DNA from: Oceanimonas sp. GK1
Lineage (GTDB): Bacteria > Pseudomonadota > Gammaproteobacteria > Enterobacterales > Aeromonadaceae
Reading direction: 5' to 3'
Assembly: GCF_000243075.1 (NCBI RefSeq)
Contig: NC_016745.1
Location: 1,691,001-1,755,000 of the forward strand
Length of the DNA stretch: 64,000 nt
Below, piece by piece: positions 50,208-58,135 of this stretch. Position 1 is the stretch's first letter; every line of letters begins with the position of its first letter. The notes under the pieces are model-generated. The model was given only the letters and a program-made list of their open reading frames with translations. It was not told where the DNA came from and made no database searches. The translations under genes were made by a program, and so were the position numbers.

Positions 50208-51596
50208 ATGAAAAAGTGGTTATGCATCATCTGCGGACTGATTTATGACGAAGCCAAGGGCTGGCCGGCGGACGACATTGCCCCGGGCACCCGTTGGGAA
50301 GACGTACCGGACGACTGGCTGTGCCCCGATTGCCTGGTGGGCAAGGCGGATTTCGAAATGATCGAAATCACCAACGACGAGCCCGCTCCGGTGGCGGCGG
50401 TGGCCGAGGTGGCTACCCCGGCGGCCGAGCCCGCGCTTGAGCCGGTGGTGATCATCGGCACCGGCCACGGTGGCTACCAGCTGGCGGTGGCGCTGCGGGC
50501 CCGTTCACCCGAGCTGCCCATTACCCTGTTTACCGCCGACGACGGCGCCCTTTACAGCAAGCCGGCGCTGTCCAACGCCCTGGCCCTGGGTAAGGACGGC
50601 GACGGCCTGGTGAGCGAGACCGCCCTGTCCTGGGAGCAGCGCCTGGGCGTGCGGGTTTACCCCCATACCCGGGTTGAGCGCATCGACCGGGAAAACAAGC
50701 GGCTGCACACCAGCATTGGCGAATATCCCTATGGCCGCCTGGTGCTGGCCACCGGCGCCTCGCCCATTCAAATTCCGGTGGCCGGCATCCCGGTGGCCGG
50801 CGAGCAAAGCGCCATGGTAAGCGTGAACGATTTGCTGGACTACCGCCGCTTTCGCGAACGGCTGGCCGGCAAACAGCACGTCACCATTCTGGGAGATGGC
50901 CTCATCGGCTGTGAGTTCGCCAACGATCTGGCGGCCCAGGGTATTGGCGTGACCGTGGTGGGGCTGGGCCAGTGGCCGATGGAGCGGCTTATTCCGCAAC
51001 CGCTGGGTGAAGCCCTGCAACGGGCCCTGAGCGGCCTGGGCGTGGAGTGGGCGCTGCAAGACAGCATCAGCCGCATCGACGCCGCCGACGAGGGCTATTG
51101 CCTGCAATTGCAGAGTGGCCGTGAGCTGGCCACCGATCTGGTGCTGAGCGCCGTGGGGCTTAGGCCCAACACCGGCCTGGCCCAGGCCGCGGGGCTGGCC
51201 ACCGGGCGCGGCATCAGTGTTGACCTGGCCCATGCCACCAGTGACCCCGCCATTTTCGCCCTGGGCGACTGTGCGGAAGTCGCCGGCCAGTGGGCCCCTT
51301 ATATTGCCCCCATCAACCAGGCTATTCCCGCCCTGGTGGAGACCCTGCTGGGCCGGCCCACCGAGGCGACCCTCAAGGCTTCGCCGGTGCTGGTGAAAAC
51401 CCCGGTGCTGCCGCTGTCGGTGCAACCGGCCATGGGCCCCGGGGAATGGCGGGTGGACGCCCACGGCGAAGAGCTGGCGGCGGGTTTTTACGGCGCCGAT
51501 GGCAGCCTGAGCGGTTTTGCACTACTGGGCCGCGAGCTGCAGAGTCAGCGCAGCCAGTGGCTGGAACAACTTAATCCGGCCCGGAACGTGGCCTGA
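50208..51596 (+). CDS. Rubredoxin fused to an NAD(P)H:rubredoxin reductase
   Basis: 462 residues. The first 52 form a rubredoxin: WLCIICGLIYDEAKGWP and DWLCPDCLVGK give the two CxxC iron ligands. An Ala/Pro/Glu-rich linker (about residues 55-80) leads to a FAD/NAD-dependent reductase (VVIIGTGHGGYQLAVALRARSP; LVLATGASP; VTILGDGLIGCEFANDL; FALGDCAEVAG). This is the AlkT/RubB type in one chain. It is the only electron-transfer gene in the cluster, so it presumably feeds the Rieske oxygenase. AGAGGAAG precedes ATG 50208. Confidence 0.9.
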   Translation: MKKWLCIICGLIYDEAKGWPADDIAPGTRWEDVPDDWLCPDCLVGKADFEMIEITNDEPAPVAAVAEVATPAAEPALEPVVIIGTGHGGYQLAVALRARSPELPITLFTADDGALYSKPALSNALALGKDGDGLVSETALSWEQRLGVRVYPHTRVERIDRENKRLHTSIGEYPYGRLVLATGASPIQIPVAGIPVAGEQSAMVSVNDLLDYRRFRERLAGKQHVTILGDGLIGCEFANDLAAQGIGVTVVGLGQWPMERLIPQPLGEALQRALSGLGVEWALQDSISRIDAADEGYCLQLQSGRELATDLVLSAVGLRPNTGLAQAAGLATGRGISVDLAHATSDPAIFALGDCAEVAGQWAPYIAPINQAIPALVETLLGRPTEATLKASPVLVKTPVLPLSVQPAMGPGEWRVDAHGEELAAGFYGADGSLSGFALLGRELQSQRSQWLEQLNPARNVA

Positions 51597-51606
51597 GGAC
51601 AGACCC

Positions 51607-52923
51607 ATGATTGCCTTACCGAACGACGACACCAGCTGCGGCTGGTACCAGGCGCTGCCCCAGGCAGCGCCGGCCACCCGGCTCAAGGGCCGGCAGCAGG
51701 CCGACTACGCGGTGCTGGGGGCGGGCTTTGCCGGCCTGGCCGCCGCCCGCCGGCTGGCCGAGCTCAAGCCCGAGGCGCGCATTGTGCTGGTGGATGCCCA
51801 ACGGGTGGCGGAAGGCGCCTCCGGGCGCAACTCCGGCTTTGTCATCGACCTGCCCCACAAGTTCGCCCTGGAACACCCGGATCCGGTGCACAAGCAGAAA
51901 CTGCTGGGCCTGAACCGGGCCGCCATCGCCCAGTTGCAGGGGCTGGTGGAGCGCCACGGCATTGATTGCCAGTGGTCCGCCGTGGGCAAGTACCAGGGGG
52001 CGGTGGGGGAGCGCGGCATCGCCTTTCTCGAGCACTTCGAGCACCTGATGAAGGACTTGGGCGAGCCCTACCACTGGGTGGACAAGGCCGAGCTGGGCAA
52101 GGTACTGGGTACCGGCTTTTACAGCCAGGCCATTTTCACCCCCGGTTGCTACCTGATGCAGCCGGCGGCCCTGGTGCGGGGCATGGCCGAGCACCTGCCG
52201 GAGAACGTGGAGTTGCTGGAGCAGTCGCCCATTCGTTCGCTGCGCCGCGAAGGCGGCCAGTGGCGGTTGCAGGGGGACGACGGCGAGATCCAGGCGCCAA
52301 CCCTGTTGCTGGGGGCCAGCATCTTTACCCGGGAGTTTGGTTACCTGAAAAACCGGCTGCTGCCGGTGATGACCTTCGCCAGCTGGACCCGACCGCTGAC
52401 CGACGACGAGCTGGCCCGCTACGGCGGCGAGCTGAACTGGGGCCTGACCCCGGCGGATCATGCCGGCACCACGCTGCGCATGACCGCCGACCGGCGCATT
52501 CTTATTCGCAACAGCTACAAGCACGTGCCCAAGTACGGTGCCAGTGTGAGTGATGGCATGCGCCGGAAAATTCGCGCCGATCATCGCCAGGCGTTTCTGG
52601 ACCGTTACCCCGAATTGGCCGAAGTGCCCTTTACCCATACCTGGGGCGGCGTTTACGCCATCTCCCGCAACTTCACCAACTTCTTTGGTGAGCTGGAAGA
52701 CGGCGTGTTTGCCAGCGCCTGTGACAACGGCGTGGGCGCGGCCTGGGGCACCATTTCCGGTACCCTGATGGCGGACATGGCGGTGGGCGCCGATTCCCAG
52801 GCGCTGCGGGACATTCGCCAGGTGACCGGCATGCCCAGCCTGAACCCGCCCGAGCCCTTGCTGGGGCTGGGAGTGAAAAGCCGGATTCGCCTCGCCAGGT
52901 GGCAGAGCAGGAGTGAACTGTGA
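51607..52923 (+). CDS. FAD-dependent amine/amino-acid oxidoreductase (DAO family)
   Basis: 438 residues: dinucleotide fold ADYAVLGAGFAGLAAARRLAE, GASGRNSGFVIDLPH (the GASGRNGG-type motif of gamma-glutamylputrescine oxidase and DadA relatives), and a C-terminal FAD segment DGVFASACDNGVGAAWGTISG. It should oxidise a secondary or primary amine, for instance an N-methyl amino acid left after ring opening or demethylation, releasing aldehyde or imine. It begins 10 bases after the rubredoxin reductase and overlaps the cupin gene by 4 bases. Confidence 0.85.
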   Translation: MIALPNDDTSCGWYQALPQAAPATRLKGRQQADYAVLGAGFAGLAAARRLAELKPEARIVLVDAQRVAEGASGRNSGFVIDLPHKFALEHPDPVHKQKLLGLNRAAIAQLQGLVERHGIDCQWSAVGKYQGAVGERGIAFLEHFEHLMKDLGEPYHWVDKAELGKVLGTGFYSQAIFTPGCYLMQPAALVRGMAEHLPENVELLEQSPIRSLRREGGQWRLQGDDGEIQAPTLLLGASIFTREFGYLKNRLLPVMTFASWTRPLTDDELARYGGELNWGLTPADHAGTTLRMTADRRILIRNSYKHVPKYGASVSDGMRRKIRADHRQAFLDRYPELAEVPFTHTWGGVYAISRNFTNFFGELEDGVFASACDNGVGAAWGTISGTLMADMAVGADSQALRDIRQVTGMPSLNPPEPLLGLGVKSRIRLARWQSRSEL

Positions 52924-53270
52924 AAGAAGTCAAACTCGTCGACAGCAAGGCTCTGGACTTTACCGTGCGGGGCGACTCGCCCGGCATGGCTTATGTCGCC
53001 CGGGCCCTGAGCCCGGACGTGTCGCCGAACATGGGCGTGGGCTTTGCCCGCTGGGAAGGGGCCGAAGTGGCCTGGACCGTACTTTACGACGAAGTGGTGT
53101 TCGTGATTGAAGGCTGCTTTGAGCTGACCGCCAATGGCAAAACGCACCAGGTTCGCCCCGGGCAGATGCTGTGGATCCCCGAAGGCACCGAGCTGGTGTA
53201 CGGCGGCCACGCGCTGTTCGGTTATGTGGTTCACCCCGGCAACTGGAAGGAGCTGCACGGCCTGGCCTGA
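52920..53270 (+). CDS. Cupin-domain protein (EutQ-like)
   Basis: 116 residues with GTG 52920 overlapping the previous stop (GTGA). One cupin barrel is visible: YDEVVFVIEGCFELTANGKTHQVRPGQMLWIPEGTEL. The first cupin motif lacks the usual HxH metal pair, so metal binding is doubtful, as in many EutQ/DUF861 members. It is the last gene of the Rieske operon and is followed by a terminator. It could be an enzyme, ligand sensor or isomerase in the pathway. Confidence 0.85.
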   Translation: MKEVKLVDSKALDFTVRGDSPGMAYVARALSPDVSPNMGVGFARWEGAEVAWTVLYDEVVFVIEGCFELTANGKTHQVRPGQMLWIPEGTELVYGGHALFGYVVHPGNWKELHGLA

Positions 53271-53296
53271 ACATTTATACGTCTCCAAGCACTACC

Positions 53297-53322
53297 TTGC
53301 CGGCCTTTTGGCCGGCTTTTTT
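53297..53322 (+). terminator. Terminator of the Rieske operon
   Basis: GCCGGCC-TTTT-GGCCGGC stem then T6. The same 26 bases recur exactly at 53620-53645. Confidence 0.9.
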
Positions 53323-53425
53323 ACCTTCAGGTAGCCGGGAACGGTGCTGCGGATCCACAGTGAATACCGCCTGCCCGGTACCGCAAAGACGACTCTGACG
53401 CCTCGGCATGCCGTTCGCGTAGCCA

Positions 53426-53590
53426 GTGCACCCAGGGGCGCGGTCTTCTGAGGCAACCGTGGTGGCGGTGCATATGGATGCCATCAACCATATGGGCCAG
53501 ACCCGTGACAAGCTCAGCGGTTATGTTCGGGAGCATGAACTGGAGAAGCGGGTTGAGATCCCGAAAGACGGCGAAACGCTGATATTTTAA
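53426..53590 (+). pseudogene. Remnant of an MBL-fold metallo-hydrolase gene (C-terminal end)
   Basis: A 54-codon stretch reads EATVVAVHMDAINHMGQTRD and, further on, VEIPKDGETLIF before TAA. AVHxEAxNHC..TR and IPxDGE are the closing motifs of UlaG-like MBL-fold hydrolases. The metal-binding HxHxDH part is missing and a stop precedes the fragment, so it is a 5'-deleted relic. The remaining bases of 53323-53742 hold no other gene. Confidence 0.7.
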
Positions 53591-53619
53591 TCTGAAGGGA
53601 GCCGCCTAGTTGACTGCTA

Positions 53620-53645
53620 TTGCCGGCCTTTTGGCCGGCTTTTTT
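53620..53645 (+). terminator. Terminator after the MBL-fold remnant, duplicate of the one at 53297
   Basis: Same GCCGGCC-TTTT-GGCCGGC hairpin with T6, identical over 26 bases to the upstream copy. Confidence 0.85.
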
Positions 53646-53742
53646 GTGCCTGACGGGCAGGACGGGAGAGAAGCTTACTGTTTGCACCAAGGTTGATACA
53701 TAACCTGAAGTTATTGATTTTGTGCATGCCGAGTTGTCAGTC

Positions 53743-54585
53743 TTACCCCGCGGCCAGTGCGGGCCGTAAACGGCGGCCCGGCAGGCGTTGCAGCAGCAGG
53801 GCGGCGAGCACCACTGAGCCTCCCAGCCAGGCTTGCTGGCTGGGGGCTTCGTTCAAAGCCATCCACACCCAGAGCGGACCCAGCAGCATTTCCAGTAGCA
53901 GCAGCAGGCTGACTTCCGCCGCCGGCAGGTAGCGGGGGCCCTGGCTTATCAGGGCATAGGCCAGAGGCACCACCACCAGGCCGAGCAGGCCCAGCCAGAG
54001 GGCATCGGAGGCCGGCACCACCAGCACCGGCGCCTGACTGAAGGCTACCAGGGCGATGACCAGGCCGGCCGGTACCAGGGAGGGGGCCATGTTGAGCGGA
54101 CGGGCGGCCCGATCGCACACCAGTTTGGCAGCCAGGCTGGCGGCACACAGCAGGGCGGTGAGATCGCCGGCCAGGTTGCCATCCCGGCTGCCCGACAGCA
54201 GCAGCATCAGTCCGGCCAGACACAGCCCCATGGCCAGCCAGGTGCGCGGCGCCACCTTTTCCTTCAGCAGCATGCGGCTCAACAGGGCGCCTATCAGCGG
54301 GGCGGCGGCGAGAATGATCAGGGTGTTGGCCACGCTGGTCAGGCGTACCGCCAGCACAAAGGTGATAGTGGTCACGGCATAGCACAGCGCCGAGCCCAGC
54401 ATCAGCCGGCGTGGCAGCCGCACGGTGGGTCGGCAAAACAGCGCCAGGCTCAGGCTGAGCAGCAGGCCGCGCCAGAACAGCAAAGTCCAGTGATCGGCAC
54501 TGATCAGGCGAATAAGCAGGGCGTCCAGGCTGAGCACGGCAACGCCGGCCAGGGTCAGGATAACGCCTTTGTGATGAGGGGACAT
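53743..54585 (-). CDS. EamA/DMT-family transporter
   Basis: 280 residues with ten membrane helices in two EamA repeats (GVILTLAGVAVLSLDALLIR; ALWLGLLGLVVVPLAYALISQGPRYLPAAEVSLLLLLEMLLGP). ATG 54585 follows CGGAGA; a longer open frame upstream overlaps a REP-like unit and is rejected. Such carriers often export amino acids or metabolites. It shares the strand of the XRE regulator upstream. Substrate is unknown. Confidence 0.88.
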   Translation of the reverse strand: MSPHHKGVILTLAGVAVLSLDALLIRLISADHWTLLFWRGLLLSLSLALFCRPTVRLPRRLMLGSALCYAVTTITFVLAVRLTSVANTLIILAAAPLIGALLSRMLLKEKVAPRTWLAMGLCLAGLMLLLSGSRDGNLAGDLTALLCAASLAAKLVCDRAARPLNMAPSLVPAGLVIALVAFSQAPVLVVPASDALWLGLLGLVVVPLAYALISQGPRYLPAAEVSLLLLLEMLLGPLWVWMALNEAPSQQAWLGGSVVLAALLLQRLPGRRLRPALAAG

Positions 54586-54688
54586 GCCGGTCTCCGCAGG
54601 ATGATAACTGCCGGCGAGCATGGCCTGTTTGCGGCGGCCGGACTGTGCTGAAAACGGCCTGATGAATGACGGAAACGACCTTCTTTCG

Positions 54689-54719
54689 CCACTCCCGTGA
54701 ATACGGGAGTCCAGGGCCG
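54689..54719 (+). repeat. Dispersed hairpin repeat (REP-like)
   Basis: CACTCCCGTGAATACGGGAG forms the same type of hairpin as the units at 33055 and 19511. It lies between the EamA and XRE genes. Confidence 0.7.
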
Positions 54720-54758
54720 GCGTGTTCGTGCTAGGCCACTCCCGCCCTGATGGCATGA

Positions 54759-55571
54759 TCAGAAATAATGCCGGGCCCGAAAGTGGTGTTCGCCCGGGGC
54801 CATGTCGTTGCTGATGGCATTGAGAATGGAACTGGAGATCTGGCCGCTGTCGGCGTCAAAGGTGCTGCACAGGGCCAGGGTTCGGCGAATATCCACGCGC
54901 TGGCCCAGGTATTCCAGCACCACCCGGGTGCAGCTGGGAATGCGCTCGCCACTGGCCGAGGCGCCCAGGCGCAGGCCGCTCAGCCGGCCCACCCGGCTTT
55001 TGAAGGTGGGGATCAGTATGGTCTGGGTGATCTGGTTGCCGGTGAGGGATTCATAATCCACCAGAAAAATGCGGTCCGCCAGCAGGTGGGCCATGCCCAG
55101 ATACTTGCTGTGATACACCCGCTCGCCCGGCGCCTGCTGCAGACGCTCGGTGCGCTGGTAATACACCCCGTTGCCCCGGCGCTCCAGGCACACCAGGTTG
55201 CGCAAAATCTTGCCCGGAAAGGCCATGGAATAATGGTATTCAAAGTAATAGCCCAGGTACTTTTCCAGCCCCTGGCAGTTGGCCTGCAGCAGGCTGATGT
55301 GGCTGGTTTCCGGGGGCGCTTCTTCGGTGGCCTGGGGTCTGGGCCTGACCTGGATCAGCAGCTCGAACTGGCTGTGGGGCATCAGTATTTCATGCTCTTC
55401 CACCCCGAAGAAATCACACAGCCGGCGCAGGCTGTGGGCCGACGGCTTGTAGCGGCCGCTCAGGTAGCGGTTGAACTGGGGGCGGTTGATCCTGAGCCGG
55501 CGACAGACCTCGGCCACCGACTTGTAGTAGCTGCAGAGCAGGCGCAGGTTTTTGGCAAAATCGTGGTGCAT
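54759..55571 (-). CDS. XRE-type HTH transcriptional regulator
   Basis: 270 residues. An N-terminal helix-turn-helix (SVAEVCRRLRINRPQFNRYLSGRYKPSAHSLRRLCDFFGV) is followed by about 190 residues of unknown sensor domain (LVCLERRGNGVYYQRTERLQQ and so on). GGGAG precedes ATG 55571. It is divergent from the aspartase gene. The intervening 191 bp contain tandem TGCAACAG units (55618 and 55628) and a GGTGCACC palindrome that could be its sites. Control of aspA or the ectoine genes is an inference. Confidence 0.82.
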   Translation of the reverse strand: MHHDFAKNLRLLCSYYKSVAEVCRRLRINRPQFNRYLSGRYKPSAHSLRRLCDFFGVEEHEILMPHSQFELLIQVRPRPQATEEAPPETSHISLLQANCQGLEKYLGYYFEYHYSMAFPGKILRNLVCLERRGNGVYYQRTERLQQAPGERVYHSKYLGMAHLLADRIFLVDYESLTGNQITQTILIPTFKSRVGRLSGLRLGASASGERIPSCTRVVLEYLGQRVDIRRTLALCSTFDADSGQISSSILNAISNDMAPGEHHFRARHYF

Positions 55572-55617
55572 AGGGGCTCCCTGAATCGGTGCTCAAGTGT
55601 ACCTAAAGTCACTTTTC

Positions 55618-55635
55618 TGCAACAGGGTGCAACAG
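55618..55635. promoter_or_regulatory. Tandem TGCAACAG repeat in the XRE-aspA intergenic region
   Basis: Two copies of TGCAACAG, ten bases apart (one helical turn), between the divergent regulator and aspartase starts. Candidate operator half-sites. Confidence 0.4.
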
Positions 55636-55762
55636 TCTCTTTTTGGTGCACCCAGTGCGCCATTTCGCATCAGTTTGAGCCAGGGCGTCAAATATTCAGC
55701 CCCCCGTGCCTGCTGCTGTAATAAGGCTCTTTACAGTAGATTGCCGACAGGGCAGGTAACCA

Positions 55763-57160
55763 ATGCAAACACGTATCGAAAAGGATTTACTGGGTGAACA
55801 GCCGGTGCCGGCCGAGGCCTGGTATGGCATTCAAACCCAGCGGGCGCAGCAGAATTTCACCATTACCGGGGTGCCCATCAGTCATTTTCCCGAGCTGATC
55901 CGCGCCCTGGCCATGGTCAAGGCCGCCGCCGCCCGGGCCAACCACCGGCTGGGCCTGCTGGCGCCCCACAAGGCCGAGGCCATTGAGGCCGCCTGCGCCG
56001 AGATCATGGACGGCGCCCTGCACGATCAATTTGTGGTGGATCTCATTCAGGGCGGGGCGGGTACCTCCACCAACATGAACGCCAACGAAGTGATCGCCAA
56101 CCTGGCGCTGACCAAGCTGGGCCATGAGCGGGGTGACTACCAACACCTGCACCCCAACAACGACGTCAACCGCTGCCAGTCCACCAACGATGCCTATCCC
56201 ACGGCGGCCCGGCTGGCCATTGTGTTTGCCGCCCAGCCGCTGAAGGCCGCCATTGCCGGGCTGCAGCAGAGCCTGGCCGACAAGGCCGGCGAGTTTGCCC
56301 ATATTCTTAAAATGGGCCGCACCCAGATGCAGGACGCGGTGCCCATGACCCTGGGCCAGGAATTCGAGGCCTTCGCGGTCAACCTGGGGGAAGAAGAAGC
56401 CCGCATCGACGATGCCTGCCGGCTGCTGTGCGAGGTGAACCTGGGCGGCACCGCCATCGGTACCGGCATTAATGCCCACCCCGATTATGCGGTGCTGGCG
56501 GTGAGCCACCTGGCCGAGGTGTCGGGCCAGCCGGTGAGCCTGGCCAGTAACCTGGTGGAAGCCACCTCCGACATGGGCGCCTTTGTCACCTTCTCCAGCG
56601 TGCTCAAGCGGCTGGCGGTGAAGCTGTCCAAGCTGAGCAACGATCTGCGTCTGCTGTCCAGCGGCCCGCGCACCGGCCTGGGCGAGATCCGGCTGCCCGC
56701 CATGCAGCCCGGCTCGTCCATCATGCCCGGCAAGGTGAACCCGGTGATCCCCGAGGCGATGAACCAGACCGCCTTTCAGGTGATCGGGGCCGATCTGGCG
56801 GTGACCCTGGCGGCAGAAGCCGGCCAGTTGCAGCTGAACGCCATGGAGCCGCTGATCATCTATAACCTGCTGAACTCCAGCCGCATGCTGGGGGAAGCCA
56901 TTCGCATGCTGGACACCCGCTGTGTGCAGGGCATTGAAGCCAACGAGGCCCAGTGTGCCGCCCATGTGCACAACAGCATCGGCATCATTACCGCCCTGGT
57001 GCCCCACATCGGTTACGACAATGCCAGCCGCATCGCCAACCAGGCGCTGATGAGCGGCGCCACCGTGGCCGAGCTGGTGCGGGAAGAGCAGCTGCTCAGT
57101 GAAGAGCACCTGGCGGCGGTGCTGAGCCCGGCCTCCATGCTGGCCCCCGGCCTGATCTGA
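55763..57160 (+). CDS. aspA: Aspartate ammonia-lyase
   Basis: 465 residues of the fumarase/aspartase superfamily, full length. The signature GSSIMPGKVNP is intact. Other conserved regions are GAGTSTNMNANEVIAN, HPNNDVNRCQSTNDAYPTA and GRTQMQDAVPMTLGQEF. It deaminates L-aspartate to fumarate. The aspartase rather than fumarase call rests on QSTNDAYPT and the LQDAVPM-like region, and on its place beside ectoine catabolism, whose end product is aspartate. A bidirectional hairpin terminator follows. Confidence 0.88.
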   Translation: MQTRIEKDLLGEQPVPAEAWYGIQTQRAQQNFTITGVPISHFPELIRALAMVKAAAARANHRLGLLAPHKAEAIEAACAEIMDGALHDQFVVDLIQGGAGTSTNMNANEVIANLALTKLGHERGDYQHLHPNNDVNRCQSTNDAYPTAARLAIVFAAQPLKAAIAGLQQSLADKAGEFAHILKMGRTQMQDAVPMTLGQEFEAFAVNLGEEEARIDDACRLLCEVNLGGTAIGTGINAHPDYAVLAVSHLAEVSGQPVSLASNLVEATSDMGAFVTFSSVLKRLAVKLSKLSNDLRLLSSGPRTGLGEIRLPAMQPGSSIMPGKVNPVIPEAMNQTAFQVIGADLAVTLAAEAGQLQLNAMEPLIIYNLLNSSRMLGEAIRMLDTRCVQGIEANEAQCAAHVHNSIGIITALVPHIGYDNASRIANQALMSGATVAELVREEQLLSEEHLAAVLSPASMLAPGLI

Positions 57161-57187
57161 GCCGCCACCAGGGTGTGACCCCAATAC

Positions 57188-57210
57188 AAAGCCGGTCGAT
57201 GACCGGCTTT
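57188..57210. terminator. Shared terminator between aspA and eutA
   Basis: AAAGCCGGTC-GAT-GACCGGCTTT, a symmetric 10-bp stem ending in TTT on both strands. It separates two converging genes. Confidence 0.75.
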
Positions 57211-57236
57211 GTGCTGTTTGAACAAGGGGCCCGGGT

Positions 57237-58034
57237 TCAGGCCACCAGCGGGTGTGCCGCCGGCTCTCGCAGCAGCCGGCCAAAGCCGGGGATCTGTGGC
57301 GGGTGGCCGGCCAGGTGCAGGGCATGCCAGAACATGGCCTGATTGGAGCTCACCACCGGCAGGTTAATGTGTTGTTCCAACTGCTCCAGCACCGAGAGCG
57401 CCCGCAGGTTGGTACAGGACAAAAAGACCCCGTCGGCGTCGCAACCACTCAGCAGGGCCGTCGTTGCCTCCATGATGGCGTCGGGATGAATGGCGGGAAT
57501 GTCCGTGTCCAGCGTCAGGGCAAAGGCACCGAAGGCCACCACCTCGAACCCGGCCTGTTGCAGGGCCAGATAGAGGGGCCGGTTCACCTCGGTGTTATAG
57601 GGGGTCAGCACCGCCAGGCGATGAATGCCCAGGTGGCGCAAGGCCGACAGGCTGGCCTGCCAGGGGTTGGTGGTGGGCAGCCCCGGACGCTCCCGGGTCA
57701 GGCGTTCGGCCACGGCGTCGTTGCCCAGCAGCATGCTGGCGGAGGTACAGCCAAAGGCCATCACATCCAGTGGCAGCCCTGGCGCCACCAGTCCGGCGGC
57801 ATCGGCAATGTGGTCGCCGGTGGCCTTGAGGGAGGTGGGGGTCATCAGGCTGTTGTAGGGCATGCGGGTGCTGTAAATTTCCACTCCGGGCCCGGCCAGC
57901 CGGTGCCAGTCGTTTTCCAGGGTGTAATCGCTCATTAACTGTACCAGGCCAATACGGACCTGTGCCCGGCGAACATCGTTGAAGAAGGGGTAAACCTGCT
58001 CCAGAGCAGTAAAGGTGTCGTGATCGTGACCCAT
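57237..58034 (-). CDS. eutA: Hydroxyectoine utilisation protein A (Asp/Glu racemase/maleate isomerase family)
   Basis: 265 residues with the two-cysteine layout of Asp/Glu racemase-fold enzymes: MAFGCTSASMLLG and VFLSCTNLRAL. It is similar to EutA proteins of hydroxyectoine degradation, thought to invert or isomerise an intermediate so that EutB and EutC can convert hydroxyectoine to ectoine. AAGGA precedes ATG 58034. It is last of the leftward series doeX, doeC, doeD, eutB, eutC, eutA. The exact reaction is not settled in the literature I know. Confidence 0.85.
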   Translation of the reverse strand: MGHDHDTFTALEQVYPFFNDVRRAQVRIGLVQLMSDYTLENDWHRLAGPGVEIYSTRMPYNSLMTPTSLKATGDHIADAAGLVAPGLPLDVMAFGCTSASMLLGNDAVAERLTRERPGLPTTNPWQASLSALRHLGIHRLAVLTPYNTEVNRPLYLALQQAGFEVVAFGAFALTLDTDIPAIHPDAIMEATTALLSGCDADGVFLSCTNLRALSVLEQLEQHINLPVVSSNQAMFWHALHLAGHPPQIPGFGRLLREPAAHPLVA

Positions 58035-58135
58035 GTGCGTATCCTTGCGCCATCACGGCCGAACAGGTTCGGCCAATCGCAGGTGGCCGGGGTGGCCACC
58101 TGTATATATTACGTCTGATGTTTGAGTGTTGTGGG

